From: Roseateles hydrophilus
Lineage (GTDB): Bacteria > Pseudomonadota > Gammaproteobacteria > Burkholderiales > Burkholderiaceae_C
Direction of reading: 5' to 3'
Assembly: GCF_026712245.1 (NCBI RefSeq)
Contig: NZ_JAPPUY010000003.1
Span: 248,001 to 312,000 of the forward strand
Length of the DNA stretch: 64,000 bases
This document shows, one piece after another, positions 53,982 through 61,893 of this stretch. The notes below the pieces were generated by a model, which saw only the letters and a program-made list of their open reading frames with translations, made no database searches and was not told the origin of the DNA. Every line of letters starts with the position of its first letter. The stretch's first letter is position 1. A program made the translations under genes and the position numbers.

Positions 53982-54668
53982 ATGACCGCGCCCCGCCGCC
54001 ACCACCTGCAGCGCCTGCGCCAGCTCTGGCGCAGCGCCGGCTGGCCCTGCCAGGACCTGGTGGAGGTGGAGCTGCTGGCGGCCGGCTGGGTGGAGCGGCT
54101 GGCCGAGCCCGACGGCCGCGAGCGGCTGCGCGTGACGGATGCTGGCGTTGCGCTGATCGCCGACTCGCTGACCCGCAACCGTGCCGCCCGCGACGCGCAC
54201 GAGACGCTGGTGGAGCGCGTGGCCGTGGAGATGCAGCGCGCCGGCCGCATCGCCTGGCGCGGGCTGACGCTGCGCGCCGGGCTGCCGCAGGAGGACGGTG
54301 CGCTGCAGTGGGTGCAGGCCATGCCCGACGTCTATTCCATCCGCCACAGCACGGTGGAGGACTACCTCGAACCTGCCATCCACGAGATCAAGGTCAGCCG
54401 TGCCGACTTGCTGGGCGAGCTGCGGCGGCCGGCCAAGTCTGCCGCCTACCGGGCGCTGTGCGGCCAGTGCTGGTTCGTGCTCAAGGCCGGCATCGCCGAG
54501 CCCGACGAGATCCCGCCCGAGTACGGCGTGCTGATCGGCCACGCCAGCCACCTCGAGCTGGCCCGCCCCGCGCCCAAGCGGGCGCACAAGCCCGATTTCG
54601 CCACCTGGATGGCCCTGGCCCGCGCCACGCCGCTGCCCACCGCCGAAGACCCACAATCGCCGCTCTGA
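53982..54668 (+). CDS. MmcB-like (PD-(D/E)XK-type) protein with N-terminal winged-helix region
   Basis: The 228-residue protein has an N-terminal winged-helix-like part (about 10-65). The C-terminal part has PDVYSIRHSTVED, HEIKVSRADLLGELR, KSAAYRALCGQCWFVL and EIPPEYGVL, which resembles the MmcB family of DNA-repair-associated nuclease folds (D, E-x-K). It sits just behind a terminator and 17 bp before the DUF1801 gene. Confidence 0.75.
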   Translation: MTAPRRHHLQRLRQLWRSAGWPCQDLVEVELLAAGWVERLAEPDGRERLRVTDAGVALIADSLTRNRAARDAHETLVERVAVEMQRAGRIAWRGLTLRAGLPQEDGALQWVQAMPDVYSIRHSTVEDYLEPAIHEIKVSRADLLGELRRPAKSAAYRALCGQCWFVLKAGIAEPDEIPPEYGVLIGHASHLELARPAPKRAHKPDFATWMALARATPLPTAEDPQSPL

Positions 54669-54685
54669 CCCCTTGGAGGATCGCC

Positions 54686-55096
54686 ATGGCCACCGTGAAC
54701 AAGACCCAGCCGGGTGACGCCGACGTGCAGGCCTACGTCGCCGCCCAGCCCGAGGCCCGTGCGGCCGACTGCCAGGCGCTGATCGCGCTGATGCAGCGCG
54801 TCAGCGGCCACCCGCCGCGCATGTGGGGCCGCATGGTGGGTTGCGGCCATCACCACTACGTCTACGACAGCGGCCGCGAGGGCGACATCTTCGAGCTCGG
54901 CTTCGCCAGCGGCGCTGGCGGCAAGGGCGACATCAGCCTCTACGTCAGCGGCGGCAGCGAGCGCGCCGCGCTGCTGGCCCGGCTGGGCAAGCACCGCGAG
55001 GGCAAGGGCTGCATCTACATCAAGCGCCTGGCCGATGTAGACGCCGACGTGTTGGCCCAGCTGTGCGAGGCCACCTTGCACGAGCTGCGCGCGTGA
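54686..55096 (+). CDS. DUF1801-domain protein
   Basis: The 136-residue protein has TQPGDADVQAYVAAQPEARAADCQALIALMQRVSGHPPRMWGRMVGCG and the C-terminal GKGCIYIKRLADVDADVLAQL, the DUF1801 (YdhG-like) pattern. It is a small cytosolic alpha/beta protein of unknown function. The stop overlaps the next GTG start. Confidence 0.88.
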   Translation: MATVNKTQPGDADVQAYVAAQPEARAADCQALIALMQRVSGHPPRMWGRMVGCGHHHYVYDSGREGDIFELGFASGAGGKGDISLYVSGGSERAALLARLGKHREGKGCIYIKRLADVDADVLAQLCEATLHELRA

Positions 55097-55311
55097 GCAC
55101 ATCACCACCACCGCTGCCGCTGGACTGCAGCTGCCCGCGCTGCGGCGGCGGCTTTGCGTGCGGCGCGGCCACGGGGGCCTGCGACTGCTTCGACCTGCGC
55201 CTGAGTGACGCGCTGCGCGCCGAGCTGGCCGCGCGTTGGCCGGGCCGCTGCCTGTGCCTGGGCTGCCTGCGCGAGCTGAGCGCGCCGCCGCCGGGAGCGC
55301 CCCAGGCATGA
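55093..55311 (+). CDS. cysteine-rich CWC-type small protein
   Basis: The 72-residue protein starts at GTG (GTGA overlap with the DUF1801 stop). Cysteines come in pairs CSCPRCGGGFACG and CDCFDL, then CLCLGCL, the cysteine-rich CWC layout. It is probably zinc-binding; the role is unknown. Confidence 0.75.
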   Translation: MSTSPPPLPLDCSCPRCGGGFACGAATGACDCFDLRLSDALRAELAARWPGRCLCLGCLRELSAPPPGAPQA

Positions 55312-55318
55312 TGGCCGG

Positions 55319-56194
55319 ATGTCCCTCCTCGACCGCCTGGCCCCGCCGCTGTTCATCTTCATCTGGGCCACCGGCTACATCGCGGCCAAGCTCGCCGCGC
55401 CGCATGCCGACCCGCTGACTTTCCTGAGCTGGCGCTATGCCGGCGTGGCGCTGCTGATGCTGGGTCTGGCGCTGGCCGCGCGCGCGGCCTGGCCCACGCC
55501 GCGCCAGATGCTGCACCTGGCCGTGGCCGGCCTGGGCATCCAGGCGCTGTACCTGGCCGGCGTGTGGGTGTCCATCCGCCAGGGGCTGCCGGCCGGCACG
55601 GCCGCCCTCATCGTCAACCTGCAGCCCGTGCTGGTGGCCGCCGCTGCGCCGCTCATCGGCGAGCGCGTGTGGCCGCGGCAATGGGCCGGCGTGGCGCTGG
55701 GGCTGGGCGGCGTGGTGCTGGTGATCTGGCACAAGCTCAACCTGGGCGCCGGCTTCGGGCCGCCGCTGCTGCTGTGCCTGATGGCGCTGCTGGGCATCAC
55801 CGGCGGCACGCTGTACCAGAAGCGCTTCGTGCCGCAGTTCGACCTGCGCACGGGGCAGGTGGTGCAGTTCGGCGTGTCGCTGGCTGCCACGTTGCCGCTG
55901 GCCTGGGCGCTGGAGCCCATGCGCATCGTCTGGAACGCCGAGGTCGTTATCGCCATGGCCTGGAGCATCCTGGTGCTGACGGCCGGCGGCATCAGCCTGA
56001 TGTTCTACATGCTGCGCCACGGCCGCGTGACGGCGGTCAGCAGCACCATGTACCTGGTGCCCTCTGTCACCTCGGTGATGGCGTGGGCGCTGTTCAACGA
56101 GACACTGGGCGCCCAAGCCATCGCCGGCATGGGCGTGACGCTGCTGGGCGTCTACCTCGTCGTCGGCCAGAGAAAGCCGGAGACGACCGCATGA
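55319..56194 (+). CDS. DMT/EamA-family transporter
   Basis: The 291-residue protein has ten hydrophobic helices arranged as two EamA repeats (opening FIFIWATGYIAAKLAAPHADP, second repeat from about 145, closing VTSVMAWALFNETLGAQAIAGMGVTLLGVYLV). It is an inner-membrane metabolite exporter of unknown substrate. It overlaps the acyl-CoA ligase start by 4 bp. Confidence 0.9.
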   Translation: MSLLDRLAPPLFIFIWATGYIAAKLAAPHADPLTFLSWRYAGVALLMLGLALAARAAWPTPRQMLHLAVAGLGIQALYLAGVWVSIRQGLPAGTAALIVNLQPVLVAAAAPLIGERVWPRQWAGVALGLGGVVLVIWHKLNLGAGFGPPLLLCLMALLGITGGTLYQKRFVPQFDLRTGQVVQFGVSLAATLPLAWALEPMRIVWNAEVVIAMAWSILVLTAGGISLMFYMLRHGRVTAVSSTMYLVPSVTSVMAWALFNETLGAQAIAGMGVTLLGVYLVVGQRKPETTA

Positions 56195-57861
56195 CCCGAG
56201 CGCATCACCTGTTCTGGCCGCCCCGCGTGCCGCATGCCATCACGCCGCCGGCCACGGCCCTGCCCGACAACCTGGCGGTCAGTGCGCGGCGGTTTCCGCA
56301 GCGGCCGGCGCTCGTGTTCCTGGGCCACACCGTGAGCTACGCGGCCCTGCAGGCCCAGGTGCAGCGCCTGTCGGCCTGGCTGGCGCAGCGCGGCGTGCGG
56401 CGCGGTGACCGCGTGCTGGTGGACCTGCAGAACTGCCCGCAGTTGGTCATTGCGCATTACGCCATCCTGGCGGCCAATGCCGTCGTCGTGCCCGTCAACC
56501 CGATGAACAAGGCGGCCGAGCTGCGCCACCTCATCACCGACAGCGGCGCCACGCTGGCCATCACCAGTGCCGACCTCTGCGCCGAGTGGCTGGCCGCCGG
56601 CATGGCTGCGGGCGACCTGCTCGTCACCCGGCTGGCCGAGGCACTGCCCGGTGGCCACGTCGACGGCGAGGTGCTGCAGGGCCTGCCCGCCGGCTGGGCC
56701 GACTGGCTCCACGCCACGCCGCCCCTGCCCGAGGGCGCCACGGCCTGGGCCGACGCGCTGGCCTGTGCGGCTGCGCCGCCCGAGACCACGGTCGGCGCTG
56801 ACGACCTCGCGCTGCTGGCCTACACCAGTGGCACCACCGGCCACCCCAAGGGCTGCATGCACCGCCACAGCAGCCTGCAGCACAACGTGTTCGCTGGCGC
56901 GCTGTGGGCCAACGGCAGCCACGAAGACGTGGTGCTCGGCGTCGTGCCCATGTTCCACATCACCGGCATGGTGGTGGTGATGCACGGCACGCTAATGGCC
57001 GGCGCCTGCCTCGTGCTGATGCCGCGCTGGCAGCGCGAGCTCGCCGCGCGGCTCATTCAGCAGTACCGCGTCACGCGTTGGACCAACATTCCCACCATGG
57101 TCATCGACCTGCTGGCCAGCCCCGAGGTGGACACGTTCGACCTCACCAGCCTCGTCTACATCGGCGGTGGCGGTGCCGCCATGCCGCAGGCCATTGCCGA
57201 GCGCCTGCGCCAGCGCTGGGGCCTGCGCTACGCCGAGGGCTACGGCCTCACCGAGACCGCCGCGCCCAGCCACAGCAACCCGCACGACGCGCCCAAACAG
57301 CAATGCCTGGGCGTGCCCTACATCAGCTGCGACGCCCGCGTGGTGGATCCCGACACCGGCGCCGAGCTGCCCCCGGGCCAGCCGGGCGAAATCATCGTGC
57401 ACGGCCCCATGGTGTTCGCCGGCTACTGGCGCCAGCCCGAGGCCACGGCGGCCGCCTTCGTGGAGTTCGACGGCCGGCGCTTCTTCCGCACCGGTGACAT
57501 CGGCTATGTGGACAGCGACGGCTATTTCTTCATGACCGACCGCCTCAAGCGCATGATCAATGCGAGCGGCTTCAAGGTCTGGCCGTCCGAGGTGGAGAAC
57601 CTCATGCACGCGCATCCCGGCGTGGCGGAGGCCTGCGTGGTGTCAGCGCCCGATGCCTACCGCGGCGAGACGGTGAAGGCATTCGTCGTGAAGCGTGCCG
57701 GCCACGAGGCGCTGAGCGCCGAGCAGCTGCGCGACTGGTGCCGCACGCAGATGGCGGCCTACAAGGTGCCCGCGCAGATCGAGTTCGCCGCCAGCCTGCC
57801 CAAAAGCGGCGCCGGCAAGGTGATGTGGCGCGCCCTGCAGGAGCGCGAGCAGGCGCGGTGA
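56191..57861 (+). CDS. fatty-acyl-CoA/AMP-dependent ligase
   Basis: The 556-residue ANL-superfamily enzyme has the AMP motif LAYTSGTTGHPKGCMHRH (about 210-227), the YGLTETA motif, and the C-terminal hinge and lysine motifs DRLKRMINASGFKVWPSEVE and PKSGAGKVMWR. It activates a carboxylic acid, probably a medium- or long-chain fatty acid, to its CoA thioester. It lies between a transporter and a nucleotidyltransferase with 4-bp overlaps on both sides. Confidence 0.9.
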   Translation: MTRAHHLFWPPRVPHAITPPATALPDNLAVSARRFPQRPALVFLGHTVSYAALQAQVQRLSAWLAQRGVRRGDRVLVDLQNCPQLVIAHYAILAANAVVVPVNPMNKAAELRHLITDSGATLAITSADLCAEWLAAGMAAGDLLVTRLAEALPGGHVDGEVLQGLPAGWADWLHATPPLPEGATAWADALACAAAPPETTVGADDLALLAYTSGTTGHPKGCMHRHSSLQHNVFAGALWANGSHEDVVLGVVPMFHITGMVVVMHGTLMAGACLVLMPRWQRELAARLIQQYRVTRWTNIPTMVIDLLASPEVDTFDLTSLVYIGGGGAAMPQAIAERLRQRWGLRYAEGYGLTETAAPSHSNPHDAPKQQCLGVPYISCDARVVDPDTGAELPPGQPGEIIVHGPMVFAGYWRQPEATAAAFVEFDGRRFFRTGDIGYVDSDGYFFMTDRLKRMINASGFKVWPSEVENLMHAHPGVAEACVVSAPDAYRGETVKAFVVKRAGHEALSAEQLRDWCRTQMAAYKVPAQIEFAASLPKSGAGKVMWRALQEREQAR

Positions 57862-58424
57862 ACAGCTTGGCCCAGCTGACGGCGCTGGTGCGTGCCGCGC
57901 CGTGGTTCATGGCCGCGCTGCGGGCCGGGCGCTCGCTGGGCCTGGCCCATTGGTGCATTGGCGCTGGCGCGCTGCGCAACCTCGTCTGGGACGCGCTGCA
58001 CGGCCACGCGCACGCCAGCGCGCTGGCCGATGTGGACTTCGCCTACTTCGACGCCGCCGACCTGGACCCGGCGCGTGACGCCGCGCTGCAGCAGCGGCTG
58101 TGCCAGTGCGTGGACCTGCCCTGGGAAGTCACCAACCAGGCCGGCGTGCACCTGTGGTTCGAGCAGCACTTCGGCCACGCCGTCCAGCCGCTGCACTCCC
58201 TGGAGGACGCCATCGCCAGCTGGCCCGAGCCCGCCACGGCCGTGGGCGTGTGGCTGGACGCGGCCGACGTGCTGCATGTCATCGCCCCGCTGGGCCTGGA
58301 CGACCTGCTGGGCCTGCGCGTGCGCCGCAACCCGGCGCGCGTCAGCGTCGAGACCTACCGCCAGCGCTGCGCCAGCAAGCGCTACGCCGAGCGCTGGCCG
58401 CGCGTGGTGGTCGAGCCCGCCTGA
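57858..58424 (+). CDS. nucleotidyltransferase-family protein (DUF925-like)
   Basis: The 188-residue protein starts at GTG, overlapping the ligase stop. It has CIGAGALRNLVWDALHG, LADVDFAYFD (the metal-binding D-x-D), WEVTNQAGVHLWFEQHFG and ETYRQRCASKRYAERWP, matching the small nucleotidyltransferase family. The substrate is unknown. Confidence 0.86.
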   Translation: MNSLAQLTALVRAAPWFMAALRAGRSLGLAHWCIGAGALRNLVWDALHGHAHASALADVDFAYFDAADLDPARDAALQQRLCQCVDLPWEVTNQAGVHLWFEQHFGHAVQPLHSLEDAIASWPEPATAVGVWLDAADVLHVIAPLGLDDLLGLRVRRNPARVSVETYRQRCASKRYAERWPRVVVEPA

Positions 58425-58609
58425 GCCGGCTTGGCAGACCACAGCGGCTGGCGCGCCAGCTCGGCCGCCGTGGCGTCGTCGGCCGTCACGGCGTATTCAT
58501 GGCCGCTGCGCTCGACGAAGTAGGCCGAGCGAAAGCGCTGCAACAGCCCGCCCAGCGCGCGGCGGGCATCGGCAGGTTGGCCTTGGAAGGTGAGGGTCAG
58601 GGTGGTCAT
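58382..58609 (-). CDS. small hypothetical protein overlapping the nucleotidyltransferase gene
   Basis: The 75-residue frame starts MTTLTLTFQGQPADARRALGG and overlaps the convergent gene by 43 bp. The folded-looking segment FRSAYFVERSGHEYAVTADDATAAELARQ supports it, but no ribosome site is visible. Treat as tentative. Confidence 0.45.
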   Translation of the reverse strand: MTTLTLTFQGQPADARRALGGLLQRFRSAYFVERSGHEYAVTADDATAAELARQPLWSAKPAQAGSTTTRGQRSA

Positions 58610-58704
58610 CAGGGGGGCTCGCATCCGGCGGATGCGGGCCGCCGGTCACCCCTGAACGGCGCTGGGCCTGCGGCGCGTTGACAGGCGCTTTGCTACCGCT
58701 TGTG

Positions 58705-59367
58705 TCAGGCGGCGTGGCGCTTGCGGGCCCACGCGCCCACCGTCAGCACGCCAGCCAGCAGCAGGGCCAGCGAGGACGGTTCTGGCACGGTCTGCACGTA
58801 GACGTTCAGTCCGCCGGCGCTGTTCTTGAGGTTGCTGTGGGCCGCGAAGTAGTCGGCCTCGCCCCAGAGGATGGCGTTGCTGTTGATGCCCGCGAAGTGC
58901 TCGGGCGCATAGGTGATCCAGGGGTCTTCGCTCACGCCACCGCGGCTCAGCACGTTGCCCTGCACCTGGCTGACCACACCGTTCAGGCCCAGCGTGAAGT
59001 CGATGTTGGCGCCGAAGTAGCCAGCGCGGGCCTGGATCTGGGTGACGAGCGCTTTGTAGTCGGCCATCGCCCACACCGAGCGATCGCCCGTGATGAACAG
59101 GATGCGGCTGATGGGCGCGCTGATGGCGATGGAGAAGTCAGGCGTGCTGGCGGTGGGGGAGGCCACCGCGGTGCCGTAGGCCTGCGAGAAGCTCAGCTCG
59201 CCCTGGCCGTCGAACATGCCACCCGTGTTGGACATGTGGGCTGCCAGTGTCCAGCCGCCTTGGTCCAGCGGCGACGCGGGGACGGGGATGGCGAACACGG
59301 CATGGGCCGTCGGTGCGGCCAGCGTGGCGGCAGCAGCCACCAACAAGGACAGGGCAGGGCGAGACAC
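58705..59367 (-). CDS. PEP-CTERM sorting-domain protein
   Basis: The 220-residue protein has a signal peptide (LAAPTAHA), a beta-rich body and the C-terminal tag VPEPSSLALLLAGVLTVGAWARKRH. It lies 156 bp downstream of another PEP-CTERM gene on the same strand. It is an exported surface or matrix protein by family. Confidence 0.88.
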   Translation of the reverse strand: MSRPALSLLVAAAATLAAPTAHAVFAIPVPASPLDQGGWTLAAHMSNTGGMFDGQGELSFSQAYGTAVASPTASTPDFSIAISAPISRILFITGDRSVWAMADYKALVTQIQARAGYFGANIDFTLGLNGVVSQVQGNVLSRGGVSEDPWITYAPEHFAGINSNAILWGEADYFAAHSNLKNSAGGLNVYVQTVPEPSSLALLLAGVLTVGAWARKRHAA

Positions 59368-59523
59368 AGTGAAGCTCCAGGGTGTGGGATTGACTCAATG
59401 CGGCGGCGGACGTTATCCGCCGCCGCAACCACGCACAGCCCCCGAGGCGCGGGCCATAGAAACCCGCGTCATCCTCACGATTAACGATGGCGCCTTGCAG
59501 CCATCGCGTCCTGCCCCGCTGCC

Positions 59524-60219
59524 TCAGGCGCGCTTGCGGCGCAGGGCGGCCACACCGGCCAGGGCCAGGCCCACCAGGGCCAGGCTGGCGGGCTCGGGCA
59601 CCGTGCTCGCGGCGGCGGTGGCCGTGCTCAGCATCACGTTGTCCAGCGCGAAGTACTCGGTGTTGGAGTTGGTGCCGTAGGCGTAGCCGTAGCCGATCCA
59701 GCGGATGCCGTAGGTGCCCGGGCCCAGGCTTTCGGTGAACGGCACGTTGACGGCCAGCGCCCGCGTGGCGTTGGAGGCGATCAGGTCGGCCATCAGGTTG
59801 GTCCAGCCGCTGCCGTCGTTGATCTGCACCGCGTACTTGTATTGCTGGTACGTCGGGAAGTTGGGGTTGTGGTTGTGGTACGTCGTGAACGACAGCGTCA
59901 GGTTGTCGAGCGTGTCGGCCAGCGTGAACGACATCGACGGCACCGTGGTGCCGTTGTCGAAGAAGCGCGTCAACAGCACCTTGTTGCCAACGGCGCCATG
60001 CCAATCCACCACGCCGTGGTTGGGCGCGCTGAAGCTGGCGTTGGTGACGCCGGACGCCACCGTCGAGGCCGCGATGTTGGTCAGCTGGTTCGTGGTCGCG
60101 TTGTCAAAGGCCCAACCCACGACGACGCCAGCCTGCGCCGCAGGCGTGGCCGCCAGGGCCGCAGCCGCCAGCACGCCGGTCAGGCTGGCGCGGGACAGAA
60201 AGTGGTGAATGGCAGTCAT
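59524..60219 (-). CDS. PEP-CTERM sorting-domain protein
   Basis: The 231-residue protein has a signal peptide (ATPAAQA), an Asn/Thr-rich jelly-roll-like body (GWAFDNATTNQLTNIAAS, then YAVQINDGSGWTNL) and the tag VPEPASLALVGLALAGVAALRRKRA. The ATG at 60219 directly precedes the signal peptide; a longer frame upstream lacks one. It is exosortase-type and tandem with the next PEP-CTERM gene. Confidence 0.88.
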   Translation of the reverse strand: MTAIHHFLSRASLTGVLAAAALAATPAAQAGVVVGWAFDNATTNQLTNIAASTVASGVTNASFSAPNHGVVDWHGAVGNKVLLTRFFDNGTTVPSMSFTLADTLDNLTLSFTTYHNHNPNFPTYQQYKYAVQINDGSGWTNLMADLIASNATRALAVNVPFTESLGPGTYGIRWIGYGYAYGTNSNTEYFALDNVMLSTATAAASTVPEPASLALVGLALAGVAALRRKRA

Positions 60220-60445
60220 GGGAAGTCCCTCGTCATCGGTTGTGTGTGGTGCCGCCTCAGGCCGGGCGGCTTCAAAGCGGCTTGCAATGTAGGGGTTGAC
60301 GTATCGCTCCGATGGCAGATAGGCCCCCGCGAGCCCGGGGGCGGGCACCCCCGCGAATGGCGGGTTCGCGGCGCCAACCGCGACACAGTTCACGACTTTG
60401 GGGCCAGGTCTTGCCCTTGCTGGCCGGCACAGCCAGTGCCGATGC

Positions 60446-60769
60446 TCAGGGCTGCAGCGCCGCCATATCGGCCGGGTGGCGCGGCGCCAGCAGCAGGTAC
60501 AGCAGCGGCCCGAACGAGCCCACGGCCAGCGTCATCACGACGAAGGGCCAGGCCTTGCGCCCCGTGCGGCGCGCGTCCTGCACCAGCCAGGCCAGCGCGA
60601 TGAGCGACATCAGCACGAAGTCCAGCAACAGCTGCCAGGCGCCCACGCTGGCCATGCCGGCCTGCCAGATGCCGACATAGCCCACGGCCCACAGCGCGTA
60701 CAGCGAGTAGGCCCCGAACGCGGCGAACACGAGGCCGAGGGCGAGCAGGGTGAAGGGGGCAGGGCGCAT
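60446..60769 (-). CDS. small multi-helix membrane protein (DUF2834-like)
   Basis: The 107-residue protein has three hydrophobic helices with a WQAGMASVGAWQLLLDFVLMS segment and a QDARRTGRKAWPFV loop, recalling DUF2834. It is divergent from the XRE-type regulator with about 110 bp between starts, so it is probably the regulated partner. Function is unknown. Confidence 0.7.
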   Translation of the reverse strand: MRPAPFTLLALGLVFAAFGAYSLYALWAVGYVGIWQAGMASVGAWQLLLDFVLMSLIALAWLVQDARRTGRKAWPFVVMTLAVGSFGPLLYLLLAPRHPADMAALQP

Positions 60770-60880
60770 GGCGATCTCCAGATGGGTTGAGGGTGGCGCC
60801 ATGCTCGGCAGCGCAGCACATCGCCGCAATGACCTCGCAGGTCATGGCCGCGCCGCGGGCCGCACCGCAGAATGCGCCGC

Positions 60881-61681
60881 ATGACCGCCACGTTCGCCGC
60901 CCTGCGCAAGTCGCGCCGCGTCAGCCAGCTGGAGCTGTCGCTGCGGGCCGGCGTGTCGCAACGCCACCTCAGCTGCATCGAGACCGGCCGCGCCCGCGCC
61001 GGCCGCGAGACGCTGATCGCGCTGCTGGATGCGCTGGGCGCCTCGCTGGAAGAGCGCAACCAGGCGCTGCTGGCCGCCGGCTACGCGCCTGCGCACGGCG
61101 AACGCCCGCTGGACGCGCCCGAGATGGCGCCCGTGCGGGCCGCGCTAGCCCAGCTCATCCACGCCAACGGCGCCGCCCCGGCGCTGGTGCTGGACGGTGA
61201 GTACAACGTCGTCATGGCCAACGCCGGCCTGGCGCGCCTGCTGGTGCTGCTGGGCCTGCCGGCGCAGGAGCTGCTGGCCGGGCCGCTGAACCTGCTGCGC
61301 GCCTTCTTCGCGCCCGGCGGCCTGCGCTCGCTGTGCGTGGACGAAGCCTGGCTGTGCAACGAGATGTGGGGCCGCGCCAGCCGCGAGGCCGAGCACCTGC
61401 CCCGGCTGCGCGCGCTGCTGGACGAGTTGCGCCCCACGCTCACCGCCTGGGCCGCCCCGCAGGCCGCCAGCCTGCTGCCCGTGCTGGCCTTCCGCCTGCG
61501 CGCGGCCGACGGCCGCGTGCTGAGCTTCTTCTCCACCATCACCAGCTTCGGCACGCCGCTGGACATCACGCTGGCGTCGCTGAAGGTGGAGCACCTGTTT
61601 CCGTCGGATGAGGTCACGCGCGAGGCGTTGGCGACGGGGCTGGGTTCAGGGCGCAGCACCGCGTTGCGGGCTGCGGGCTGA
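60881..61681 (+). CDS. XRE/MmyB-like transcriptional regulator
   Basis: The 266-residue protein has an N-terminal XRE HTH (about 4-60; RKSRRVSQLELSLRAGVSQRHLSCIETGRARAG). A MmyB-like ligand domain follows (about 90-260; GEYNVVMANAGLARL and the tail FFSTITSFGTPLDITLASLKVEHLFPSD). An ATG three codons upstream (60872) is an alternative start. The 3' 123 bp recur beyond the downstream symporter. It likely regulates the divergent membrane protein. Confidence 0.88.
   Translation: MTATFAALRKSRRVSQLELSLRAGVSQRHLSCIETGRARAGRETLIALLDALGASLEERNQALLAAGYAPAHGERPLDAPEMAPVRAALAQLIHANGAAPALVLDGEYNVVMANAGLARLLVLLGLPAQELLAGPLNLLRAFFAPGGLRSLCVDEAWLCNEMWGRASREAEHLPRLRALLDELRPTLTAWAAPQAASLLPVLAFRLRAADGRVLSFFSTITSFGTPLDITLASLKVEHLFPSDEVTREALATGLGSGRSTALRAAG
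61523..61645 (+). repeat. direct repeat, copy 1 (3' end of the regulator gene)
   Basis: This 123-bp segment recurs at 63691-63813 in the same orientation and reading frame, with only a handful of differences visible by eye. The match begins sharply at AGCTTCTTCTCC and does not extend upstream. Confidence 0.85.
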
Positions 61682-61821
61682 CACGCCGGCGCGGCGCCGA
61701 TCGCGCCCAACCGCCGCGTTCTGATCAAAGACCTGACCGCGACGCCGAGTTCGCGGGTTCCGGGCTCGTTGGGCCGCGACAGATCGCTATATTTCGCGCC
61801 GCTGAATATCCGCCAGCGCGG

Positions 61822-61874
61822 CAACGGGTACCCCGTTGATCGGTAACTCGTCAGCGTTCAGATCACCGATCAAC
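61822..61874. promoter_or_regulatory. overlapping palindromes upstream of the symporter
   Basis: CAACGGG-TAC-CCCGTTG (61822-61838) overlaps GTTGATCGGT (61835-61844), which is repeated inverted as ACCGATCAAC (61865-61874). They end 19 bp before the symporter ATG. Perfect 7- and 10-bp arms suggest operator sites for a dimeric repressor, or a leader hairpin. Confidence 0.5.
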
Positions 61875-61893
61875 AAGACGGCAAGGCAAACAG

